A stretch of 13,629 nt of DNA from Prevotella sp. (lineage in GTDB: Bacteria > Bacteroidota > Bacteroidia > Bacteroidales > Bacteroidaceae), in assembly GCA_017424205.1 (NCBI GenBank), contig JAFPAS010000270.1, forward strand, positions 1 to 13,629, in the 5' to 3' direction. Shown in pieces: positions 7,746 through 13,629 of this stretch (position 1 is its first letter; every line of letters begins with the position of its first letter). The translations under genes and the position numbers were made by a program. The notes under the pieces are model-generated. The model did no database searches, was not told the DNA's origin, and saw only the letters and a list, made by a program, of their open reading frames with translations.

Positions 7746-7786
7746 AAAAAAACTCTGGGTGCTCCAGAACCACTGAAGCACCCAGA
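7746..7786 (-). terminator. Rho-independent terminator of nhaD
   Basis: Read on the minus strand, TCTGGGTGCT (7786-7777) pairs with AGCACCCAGA (7763-7754). An inner CAG/CTG pairing closes a small loop, and the stem is followed after one base by seven T residues (7752-7746). It begins 24 bases after the nhaD stop codon and has the shape of a textbook intrinsic terminator. Confidence 0.92.
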
Positions 7787-7810
7787 TCACAATACAGACA
7801 TTTCACTTAA

Positions 7811-9154
7811 TTAGAACAGCAATAAAGTCTGCAGCCAATATACGATGATACCGGCCAGATATCCGAAGAAAGCAGCAGGAGTAATCTTCTTCATATACCA
7901 TCCGAACGAAATCTTCTCCAATCCCATGACAACAACACCTGCAGCCGAACCGATAATGAGTATCGAACCGCCCACACCGGCACAGTAAGCCAGCAGCTGC
8001 CAGAATATTCCGTCTACAGCCATTGCTCCATCTGGTGCCAACGGATACATTCCGATGCATCCTGCCACGAGCGGCACATTATCGACAATGCTCGACAGCA
8101 CACCGATTATGCCTGTCACTGTATAGTAATTGCCATTGCTCATATCATTGAGCCATGTTCCGAGAGCTGCGAGCACGCCGATTTCCTCCAGACATGCCAC
8201 TGCCATCAGAATACCAAGGAAGAACAGGATAGTGCTCATATCTATACGGGTCAGTATGTTGCTGACACGCTTTTTCATGCCATCAATATCCTTCTTCTTG
8301 CTCAGATCGGCATAGAACACCTCCGAAACAGTCCACAACACCGCCAGCACAAGCAGTATGCCGACAAACGGAGGCAGATGGGTTATGCTCTTGAATATAG
8401 GCACAAAAATCAGTCCTCCCACTCCGATGGCAAATATCGCCTTACGCTGCTTAGATGTAAATTCCTCTGCAGAAGACGCCAGAGGCTTGTTCTCTGCCAT
8501 CTCCAGGTCGCCCTTCAGCGCAAACTGCATCATCAGCACCGGAATCAAGAGAGAGGCGACAGAAGGCAGGAATAGCTCCTTAATGACATTGCCGGCGCTA
8601 ATGAGGCTGGCATTCCACAGCATGATAGTCGTGACATCGCCTATTGGCGAGAACGCGCCGCCTGAGTTAGCTGCGATAATCACTATCGAAGCATAGATGA
8701 TTCGGTCGCTGGCGTTCTTCACAAGCTTGCGCAGCACCATAATCATCACAATACTTGTAGTGAGATTGTCGAGCACTGCAGAGAGGAAAAACGTCATGAA
8801 CGCTATGCGCCATAACAGCGTGCGCTTGCTTTTAGTGCTTAACGCATCTCTTACGAAATGAAAGCCTCCGTTCTGGTCGACAACCTCTACGATGGTCATT
8901 GCTCCCATCAAGAAGAACAGCGTTGTGGCAGTAGCACCTAAATGGTGCTCTATCACCGCACCAACATCTGACGCAATGCTGTCAGGCGAAGCAATATTGA
9001 TGTATTCGCCAGGATTAAACATGAAGAGAGTCCAGCACACTGCAAACATCAGCAAAGAAATCGCAGCTTTATTGACCTTTATAACATTCTCCATTGCTAT
9101 GCACGCATAGCCCATCACGAATGCCGCAACGATTATAATTGTAAGTATACTCAT
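7811..9154 (-). CDS. nhaD: NhaD-type Na+/H+ antiporter
   Basis: NhaD belongs to the ion-transporter (IT/ArsB-like) superfamily and exchanges cytoplasmic Na+ (or Li+) for external protons across the inner membrane. The 447-residue, strongly hydrophobic protein shows the family motifs: SAVLDNLTTS (D129, N130), AANSGGAFSPIGDVTTIMLW (163-180), SSIVDNVPLVAG (D358, N359) and GVGGSILIIGSAAGVVVMG (393-411). These are the re-entrant and half-helix regions holding the ion-binding acidic and polar residues. Two related halves, each with a DN motif, fit the inverted repeat of this superfamily. An unrecognised small gene ends only 16 bases upstream, so they are probably co-transcribed. No ribosome-binding site is visible, which is normal here. 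The start gives a typical first helix. Confidence 0.93.
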   Translation of the reverse strand: MSILTIIIVAAFVMGYACIAMENVIKVNKAAISLLMFAVCWTLFMFNPGEYINIASPDSIASDVGAVIEHHLGATATTLFFLMGAMTIVEVVDQNGGFHFVRDALSTKSKRTLLWRIAFMTFFLSAVLDNLTTSIVMIMVLRKLVKNASDRIIYASIVIIAANSGGAFSPIGDVTTIMLWNASLISAGNVIKELFLPSVASLLIPVLMMQFALKGDLEMAENKPLASSAEEFTSKQRKAIFAIGVGGLIFVPIFKSITHLPPFVGILLVLAVLWTVSEVFYADLSKKKDIDGMKKRVSNILTRIDMSTILFFLGILMAVACLEEIGVLAALGTWLNDMSNGNYYTVTGIIGVLSSIVDNVPLVAGCIGMYPLAPDGAMAVDGIFWQLLAYCAGVGGSILIIGSAAGVVVMGLEKISFGWYMKKITPAAFFGYLAGIIVYWLQTLLLF

Positions 9155-9170
9155 AACAATCTACTACATA

Positions 9171-9566
9171 TTATAACACACCAGCCAATATAGCAGCACT
9201 ATTCCCTTCGTACATTACGAGGTCACTGGCAGGAACGTTTACGAAATCAACGAAGCGGAAAACCTGCATTGCGACAAAGGCTTTATCCTCGGAAACAAAA
9301 GTCTCGAGAATATAATGTCCTATCTGCGAGAACTCCACCTTACCAGCAGCAGCCACAGCTTTTTCCTGTTTATCCTCCGGAGTATTTAGTATTTTTATTA
9401 GTTTCTCACCCATGTTCGGAGTGAGTTCATATACCTCTGCCTTTACATTACTACCTGTCGGTATATATTTAATACTTGTTTTCAGTCCGAAGAAAGATTT
9501 CTCTATTGCTATATTCTTATGATTGAGAACCTGCTGTGCAGTCTCCATATTCTTTATATTTGCCAT
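9171..9566 (-). CDS. Hypothetical soluble protein upstream of nhaD
   Basis: I do not recognise this 131-residue protein. I chose the ATG at 9566 (MANIKNMETAQQVLNHKN); alternatives are an upstream ATG at 9593 (adding MLPQNLYKN) and an internal one at 9548. It has no signal peptide or membrane helix and mixes polar helices with beta-like stretches (KAEVYELTPNMGEKLIKIL, AFVAMQVFRFVDFVNVPASD). An Ala/Lys/Glu segment (KQEKAVAAAGKVEFSQIGHY) sits in the middle. It ends 16 bases before nhaD on the same strand, so it probably shares its transcript, and its upstream region holds several palindromes. A link to sodium or pH homeostasis would rest only on that position. Coding is supported by reasonable protein composition and by operon-like packing. 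Confidence 0.7.
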   Translation of the reverse strand: MANIKNMETAQQVLNHKNIAIEKSFFGLKTSIKYIPTGSNVKAEVYELTPNMGEKLIKILNTPEDKQEKAVAAAGKVEFSQIGHYILETFVSEDKAFVAMQVFRFVDFVNVPASDLVMYEGNSAAILAGVL

Positions 9567-9624
9567 GTTTTTATATAAGTTTTGTGGCAGCATGCTCTTT
9601 ACATACCGCCTATTAATAAATAGA

Positions 9625-9658
9625 TATGCCGCATCATGCCAATATAATTACTGGCATA
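9625..9658. repeat. ATGCC/GGCAT repeat cluster upstream of the hypothetical-nhaD unit
   Basis: ATGCC occurs at 9626-9630 and again at 9636-9640, one helical turn apart. The second copy, as ATGCCA (9636-9641), is mirrored by TGGCAT (9652-9657) across 10 bases. This spacing resembles a protein-binding arrangement. The nearest minus-strand candidate -7 box, a poor TATATTGG (9646-9639), lies between the arms. Function is inferred only from symmetry and position. Confidence 0.35.
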
Positions 9659-9686
9659 ACACTACATGCATGCTACGTCACGCAAT

Positions 9687-9700
9687 ACGGTATATACCGT
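9687..9700. repeat. Perfect 14-bp palindrome, possible operator
   Basis: ACGGTATATACCGT is a perfect 14-bp palindrome about 120 bases upstream of the hypothetical-nhaD unit. It is too short-looped to be a useful RNA hairpin, so a dimeric regulator binding site is the simplest functional reading. I do not recognise the regulator. Confidence 0.4.
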
Positions 9701-9710
9701 CAGACTTGAC

Positions 9711-9733
9711 ATTGCAGCACACTGATTGCAGCA
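9711..9733. repeat. Direct repeat ATTGCAGCA
   Basis: ATTGCAGCA occurs at 9711-9719 and 9725-9733, 14 bases start to start, next to the 14-bp palindrome. It may be part of the same regulatory region or chance. Confidence 0.3.
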
Positions 9734-9763
9734 TGATTTTATAAAAGATTAATGTAAGTTGTC

Positions 9764-9793
9764 CGTATCAGAAACATATCAACTTCTGATACG
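9764..9793. repeat. Perfect 10-bp inverted repeat downstream of the putative lipoprotein gene
   Basis: CGTATCAGAA (9764-9773) and TTCTGATACG (9784-9793) are perfect complements around a 10-base spacer. In the minus-strand transcript of the putative lipoprotein gene (stop at 9811) this would form a 3' hairpin, but no T-run follows it. It could stabilise the 3' end, terminate weakly, or bind a protein. Confidence 0.5.
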
Positions 9794-9810
9794 AAAATAA
9801 AAACATGTAG

Positions 9811-10296
9811 CTAACGAATAATGTGTCTCAACGCAATGAAATGACTGCATGAGACAATAGGCAGAATCACAGCCTTCTGTGGCTGATTGTTTCTGCTGCA
9901 AGAAATCTTTTGAGGATTATTATAATAAGGTGAATGTAGTTTCCCTAAATGTTTAGGTGCCCTGTTACAGTTAGTTGGCAGCAGCCTTTGCGGTTTTTCA
10001 GAGTTAACACGTGCCGTATTGTCACTGCCCGAGAATATAGCTTCTAGCGTTCTATGCTCTGGATGTGATAAATCTGTAAGACGATCTGTGTCGCAATCAC
10101 TCGCAGTTGCATGGCTTTCTCCAGACATCTCTGCCTCTCCCTGACGCACTCCATCAGCATATGAGCAAGAAATATATCCAGACACATCATCCGTCATGCC
10201 TGCCACATGCTGCTTTCCGCTATCATGCACATTACCACAACCGCCGTTCAGAAAAATGAACAGCAGACAGACTATGCTATGTATGAAAAATCTCAT
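9811..10296 (-). CDS. Small putative lipoprotein, unrecognised
   Basis: The 161-residue product begins MRFFIHSIVCLLFIFLNGGC, a short charged start, a hydrophobic core and a cysteine at 20 after Gly-Gly, consistent with a lipoprotein signal peptide. The lipobox is imperfect, with Asn at -3. The frame could extend upstream to 10362, but the ATG at 10296 places the signal sequence at the N-terminus and is preferred. The mature part is polar and low in hydrophobic residues. It has cysteines at intervals (YISCSYADG, ASDCDTD, PTNCNRAP, KISCSRNN, PIVSCSHF) and becomes basic towards the end, closing with FIALRHIIR. There is no obvious Bacteroidota surface-export signal (acidic run) just after the cysteine. 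I do not recognise a family. A Bacteroidota promoter upstream on the same strand supports expression. Confidence 0.55.
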   Translation of the reverse strand: MRFFIHSIVCLLFIFLNGGCGNVHDSGKQHVAGMTDDVSGYISCSYADGVRQGEAEMSGESHATASDCDTDRLTDLSHPEHRTLEAIFSGSDNTARVNSEKPQRLLPTNCNRAPKHLGKLHSPYYNNPQKISCSRNNQPQKAVILPIVSCSHFIALRHIIR

Positions 10297-10450
10297 GTTA
10301 CAGAAACAGATGATTACATTAAAACTTATTAGCTTGCCACGTATTGGGGGCGAAGACGACACTGACTCAAGATTCTTTCAGACAAACCACTGCAATAGAT
10401 ATCCTAACAGCCAGTTTACAAGAATACACCTTAAAGCAATATCATTGATG

Positions 10451-10483
10451 CAAAGTTACTTGTTTTTTCTTAATATTGCTAAA
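10451..10483 (-). promoter_or_regulatory. Bacteroidota-type promoter for the putative lipoprotein gene
   Basis: On the minus strand TAACTTTG (10458-10451) fits the -7 consensus TAnnTTTG exactly. TTTA (10483-10480) stands 21 bases upstream as a partial -33 box (consensus TTTG). Transcription would begin near 10443, giving an untranslated leader of about 145 bases before the ATG at 10296. Confidence 0.6.
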
Positions 10484-10499
10484 TATCAAGAAAGTTTTT

Positions 10500-11065
10500 T
10501 TTCATAAGTCTGTAAAAAAATCACAAGTTCCATCCAACTATTCTTATTAGAATCATCATTTCTGCAATATTATATATGACTCATTCACAACAACCACATG
10601 CAGAAACACCACGCAGAGTATTCCTGTAACATAGGAAAAACAACCTGTATCCGAGGCTGAAACGTTTGCTGCTGCTTAATTCAAAGTACAGCTTGACGTA
10701 AGAATCCGTCATAAAATCTTATTCGCAGCCTTTAGCATCGCAAGAAGCAGTGTTTAGTGCTACAAAAGACTGCCTTTAACACTGCAAAAGACTGCCTTTC
10801 ATCATACCATCCGAAACTGCGTAGAAATAAGGCACTTACAGAAAACAAGCTCACAGTTAGCGTCTGATTTTGATATAGCATGTCATAAAAACCGCATGAA
10901 AGAACATCTCTCCTGCCAATCTCCCCTCGCCCACCGGCATATATGCTTCCACACACCATGTCCGCAACCTCCTATGCTGTAATGAGATTTTTCATTGCAT
11001 AATTCCAGCGCACATTGAAAATTAAGTTATTTTTAACGCCAAGAAACAAAAAACACATCTACAAT
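10500..11065. other. Gene-poor intergenic stretch
   Basis: About 570 bases between divergent units hold no gene I can support. A minus-strand frame at 10732-10959 is Cys/Phe-rich, overlaps a tandem repeat and has no recognisable start context. Short stem-forming elements include ATTCT-tatt-AGAAT (around 10540-10553) and TGACG-CGTCA (around 10694-10711), neither followed by a T-run. The clearest structure is the 22-bp repeat described separately. No tRNA-like cloverleaf was seen. Confidence 0.5.
10741..10806. repeat. Degenerate 22-bp tandem repeat
   Basis: CAAAAGACTGCCTTT occurs at 10763-10777 and 10785-10799, exactly 22 bases apart. The 22 bases before them (10741-10762, beginning CAAGAAGCAG) align at roughly half of the positions, suggesting three units with decay. 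GCAGTGTT (10747-10754) is also complementary to AACACTGC (10778-10785), so part of the array could fold. It lies between two divergent promoters. Confidence 0.6.
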
Positions 11066-11097
11066 CTTGTCATTATTACTCTTTTTTTGTAACTTTG
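11066..11097 (+). promoter_or_regulatory. Bacteroidota-type promoter for the acyl-CoA synthetase gene
   Basis: TAACTTTG (11090-11097) fits the -7 consensus TAnnTTTG. CTTG (11066-11069) lies 20 bases upstream as a -33 box matching TTTG at three of four positions. The predicted start near 11103-11106 leaves a leader of about 20 bases before the ATG at 11126. No Shine-Dalgarno is present. Confidence 0.75.
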
Positions 11098-11125
11098 CAG
11101 TGTCCTATAAAAACAGAAGTCAGTT

Positions 11126-12937
11126 ATGCAGATAAACAGCCATCTATCAGTCCTGATACACGATCTTGCGAAGAAATATGGTGGAAGAACCGCTCTGGAA
11201 TACAAAGACTACGGCGGAACGCAATGGAAGCATGTTTCTTGGAATGAGTTTTCAAACCAGGTGACACGTGTTTCTGAAGCGTTGCTTGCGTTAGGCGTAG
11301 GTGTACAGGAGAAGATTGCAGTCTTCTCGCAGAACAGCATACACTACCTCTTTACTGACTTCGGAGCATGGGGCGTACGTGCCTGCACCATTCCTCTCTA
11401 CGCCACAACAAGCGAAGAGACAATGCAGTACGTTATCAACGAGGCGAAGATACGCTACATCTTCTGCGGTGAGCAGGAACAGTACGACAAAGCACGCCAT
11501 GTGCAGAACCTATGCTCATCACTCCTGAAAATCATTATCTACGACCGCTCTGTCACAATAGCCGAACACGACCCGTCGTCAATATATTTTGACGACTTCC
11601 TCAAAATGGGCTTCAGCATAACTGGCAGCGGTGAGGTGGAGAAGAGACAGCAGAGTGCTACATGGGAAGACTTGGCATGTATACTCTACACCTCAGGAAC
11701 GACAGGACAGCCTAAGGGCGTCATGCTCTCACAGGGACAATTCCATGCTGCACTTGAGGAGAACGACAAGGTGTTGCCGCTCAGAGAAAATGACCGAGCA
11801 CTTAACTTCCTGCCTTTCACTCATATTTTTGAGAAAGGCTGGTCTATACTCTGCCTGACAAAAGGCGTGACACTCATCGTCAATACTGACCCTCGCGAGG
11901 TGCAGAAGTCAATGCGCGAGACACATCCGACATGCATGTCGGCTGTGCCAAGATTCTGGGAGAAGGTCTATGCTGGCGTAATAACAACAATAGACAATGC
12001 CAGCCCTATGAAGAAGAAACTGTTCCACCGTGCTCTGCAGGTGGGCAGACGGCATAACATAGAATATCTCAGCCGGGGACAGCGCCCGCCGCTCTCACTG
12101 CGCATAGAGTATGAACTCATGGACAAGCTGGTGTTCAGACTTGTGCGCAAACAGCTTGGATTGGAAAATGCGTACTTCTTCCCTACTGCCGGTTCGTTCG
12201 TATCTCCACAGGTAGAAGAGTTTATCCATTCCATCGGAATATTCATGATGGTGGGCTACGGACTGACCGAATCGCTCGCCACCGTTAGTGCTGACCGCCT
12301 CGACATGCCGTACACCATAGGCAGCATCGGCCGCCCTATAGAGAACATAGACATACAGTTCTCTGACGAAGGGGAGATTCTGCTGAAAGGACCAACCATC
12401 ACACAGGGATACTACAACCGTCCTGACCTCAACGAACAGGCTTTCACTGACGACGGATATTTCAGAACTGGTGATGTAGGATACATGAAAGACGGTGAAC
12501 TATATATCACAGAGCGCATAAAAGACCTCTTCAAGACAAGCAATGGCAAGTATATCGCTCCGCAGATGATTGAATCGAAGATTCTGGTCGATAAGTATAT
12601 AGAGCAGATTGCTGTTGTGGCTGACCAGCGCAAGTTTGTCTCTGCACTCATCGTGCCGGTATACACTCTTCTCGAAGAGTATGCACATGACAACAACATT
12701 GCCTATGCAAGCCGTCAGGAACTGTGCAGCAATAAGAAGATTAAGGCCATGATAGCCGACAGAATAGACACACTGCAGCAGACACTGGCTGGATATGAGC
12801 AGATAAAGAACTTCACCCTCATGCCAGAACCATTCACTCTTGACAAGGGAGAGATTACCAATACGTTGAAAATTAAACGTAACGTGCTGATGAAACACTA
12901 TGCCGAAATCATCGAAACTATGTACGAAGAGAAATAA
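11126..12937 (+). CDS. Long-chain fatty acid-CoA ligase (acyl-CoA synthetase), AMP-forming
   Basis: This enzyme activates fatty acids with ATP to an acyl-adenylate and then transfers the acyl group to coenzyme A; in gut Bacteroidales it is probably used for recycling or incorporating fatty acids. The 603-residue protein belongs to the ANL adenylating superfamily. The P-loop-like motif YTSGTTGQPKG begins at 188 with K197, the long-chain type motif FLPFTHIFEKGW follows, and YGLTES is at 378-383. FRTGDVGY begins at 446 (D450, ATP ribose binding) and ERIKDLFKTSNGKYIAP contains the C-terminal catalytic lysine K475. The layout resembles the FadD15/LACS group of large synthetases. There is no signal peptide, so it is cytoplasmic or membrane-associated. 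It has its own promoter. prfB follows after 54 bases with no terminator between, so read-through is possible. Confidence 0.93.
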   Translation: MQINSHLSVLIHDLAKKYGGRTALEYKDYGGTQWKHVSWNEFSNQVTRVSEALLALGVGVQEKIAVFSQNSIHYLFTDFGAWGVRACTIPLYATTSEETMQYVINEAKIRYIFCGEQEQYDKARHVQNLCSSLLKIIIYDRSVTIAEHDPSSIYFDDFLKMGFSITGSGEVEKRQQSATWEDLACILYTSGTTGQPKGVMLSQGQFHAALEENDKVLPLRENDRALNFLPFTHIFEKGWSILCLTKGVTLIVNTDPREVQKSMRETHPTCMSAVPRFWEKVYAGVITTIDNASPMKKKLFHRALQVGRRHNIEYLSRGQRPPLSLRIEYELMDKLVFRLVRKQLGLENAYFFPTAGSFVSPQVEEFIHSIGIFMMVGYGLTESLATVSADRLDMPYTIGSIGRPIENIDIQFSDEGEILLKGPTITQGYYNRPDLNEQAFTDDGYFRTGDVGYMKDGELYITERIKDLFKTSNGKYIAPQMIESKILVDKYIEQIAVVADQRKFVSALIVPVYTLLEEYAHDNNIAYASRQELCSNKKIKAMIADRIDTLQQTLAGYEQIKNFTLMPEPFTLDKGEITNTLKIKRNVLMKHYAEIIETMYEEK

Positions 12938-12991
12938 GATGACTGCAGGCACTATTCTGCAACAACCATTTCAATACACCGCAACACATAA

Positions 12992-13629
12992 ATGATTACA
13001 CAAGACCAACTGAAAGATATAAACGACAGAGCTGACGCACTATACAGATACCTTGACATCGAACGCAAGAAAATGGAATATGAGGAAGAGGATTTGCGCA
13101 CTCAAGCTCCTGACTTCTGGGATGATCCGGTTCGAGCACAAGAGCAAATGAAACTTGTCAAGGACATCAAACGATGGATTGACGGATATGCTGAGGTGCG
13201 CACAGCTGCTGATGAACTGCAGCTCGCATTCGATTTCTACAAAGACGAACTGGTCAGTGAGGAGGAAGTAGATGCTGGCTACGCAAGAGCCATCAGCGCA
13301 ATAGAATCTCTTGAACTGCGAAACATGCTCCGCCAGAAGGAAGACCCGATGGACTGCGTGCTCAAAATAAACTCTGGAGCAGGCGGAACAGAAGCTCAAG
13401 ACTGGGCTGAGATGCTCATGCGCATGTATCAGCGATGGGCAGAAAAAGGCGGGTATAAAGTCACTATATCTGACATACAGGATGGCGACGAAGCTGGAAT
13501 CAAGTCTGTGACTATGCAGATTGAGGGCGGCGAATATGCCTACGGCTTCCTGAAATCAGAAAACGGCGTGCATCGTCTCGTGCGTGTCTCGCCTTACAAC
13601 GCACAGGGAAAACGAATGACAAGCTTCGC
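12992..13629 (+). CDS. prfB: Peptide chain release factor 2 (RF2), 5' part, truncated by window end
   Basis: RF2 recognises UAA and UGA stop codons and triggers peptide release. The first 212 codons are present, of about 365 in the family. The start is fixed by an in-frame TAA directly before the ATG at 12992. The N-terminal helical domain (QLKDINDRADALYRYLDIER, then APDFWDDPVRAQ) and the start of the core (INSGAGGTEAQDWAEMLMRM, GEYAYGFLKSENGVHRLVRV) are typical. The stop-recognition tripeptide that is SPF in E. coli RF2 reads SPY here (S200-P201-Y202), a conservative change. The catalytic GGQ lies beyond the window. At Y20-L21-D22 (TAC CTT GAC), where many prfB genes have CTT-TGA-C and need a +1 frameshift, this gene lacks the extra base and reads straight through. 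Confidence 0.95.
   Translation, partial: MITQDQLKDINDRADALYRYLDIERKKMEYEEEDLRTQAPDFWDDPVRAQEQMKLVKDIKRWIDGYAEVRTAADELQLAFDFYKDELVSEEEVDAGYARAISAIESLELRNMLRQKEDPMDCVLKINSGAGGTEAQDWAEMLMRMYQRWAEKGGYKVTISDIQDGDEAGIKSVTMQIEGGEYAYGFLKSENGVHRLVRVSPYNAQGKRMTSF

Noticed and set aside
7811..9154. ArsB arsenite pump or SLC13-like carboxylate transporter as identity for the antiporter
   Set aside because: The superfamily is shared, but the LDNLTTS, SGGAFSPIGDVTTIMLW and VDNVPLVAG motifs together are characteristic of NhaD, and no ars genes are nearby.
9764..9793. Inverted repeat as a standard intrinsic terminator
   Set aside because: The stem is perfect, but there is no T-run after it on either strand, so it is listed only as an inverted repeat.
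10343..10400. G-rich stretch resembling the 5' end of a tmRNA
   Set aside because: There is no tRNA-like pairing partner, CCA end or tag-peptide frame nearby, so the likeness is superficial.
10196..10507. 103-codon plus-strand frame across the putative lipoprotein gene start
   Set aside because: It overlaps the signal-peptide coding region antisense and covers the minus-strand promoter; it has no independent support.
10732..10959. 75-codon minus-strand frame, Cys/Phe-rich
   Set aside because: Its C-terminal part is simply the translated 22-bp repeat, and there is no promoter or conserved feature. It is better read as repeat-bearing non-coding DNA.

Overview
The window is a stretch of bacterial chromosome that reads as Bacteroidales, most likely a Prevotella-like member of the Bacteroidota. 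The evidence is moderate-to-low GC, two promoters of the Bacteroidota type (TAnnTTTG at -7 with a TTTG-like box about 20 nt upstream), a general lack of Shine-Dalgarno sequences, and the style of the protein sequences. The genus is an inference; the phylum is fairly safe.

Region 1 (1-7365, + strand) is the distal part of a respiratory complex I operon in the order nuoH (3' part only), I, J, K, L, M, N. It encodes almost the whole membrane arm plus the 8Fe-8S subunit NuoI. All seven genes look intact apart from the truncation of nuoH by the window edge. The operon closes with a long, nearly perfect bidirectional hairpin terminator. NuoM lacks the lysine expected in TM7, and the nuoI/nuoJ and nuoJ/nuoK junctions carry the same 17-nt AGGAGG-containing block.

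Region 2 (7366-7745) is an AT-rich stretch without genes, between the nuo terminator and the terminator of the convergent nhaD gene.

Region 3 (7746-9810, - strand) is a two-gene unit: an unrecognised 131-residue soluble protein followed 16 nt later by an NhaD-type Na+/H+ antiporter. Its upstream region is rich in palindromes and short repeats. Complex I (proton pumping) and NhaD (sodium-proton exchange) would act on the same cytoplasmic-membrane ion gradients, but they are transcribed convergently from separate units.

Region 4 (9811-11100) holds a minus-strand gene for a small putative lipoprotein with its own Bacteroidota promoter, then about 600 bases without a convincing gene that include a degenerate 22-bp tandem repeat.

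Region 5 (11066-13629, + strand) has a well-formed promoter, a long-chain acyl-CoA synthetase gene, and the 5' two thirds of prfB (release factor 2), cut by the window edge. prfB is read straight through at the place where many bacteria have an autoregulatory +1 frameshift.

I see no mobile element, CRISPR array, tRNA or rRNA, and no clear previously undescribed multi-gene system. The observations worth following are small-scale: translation signals, a missing channel residue, repeats, and two unrecognised small proteins.
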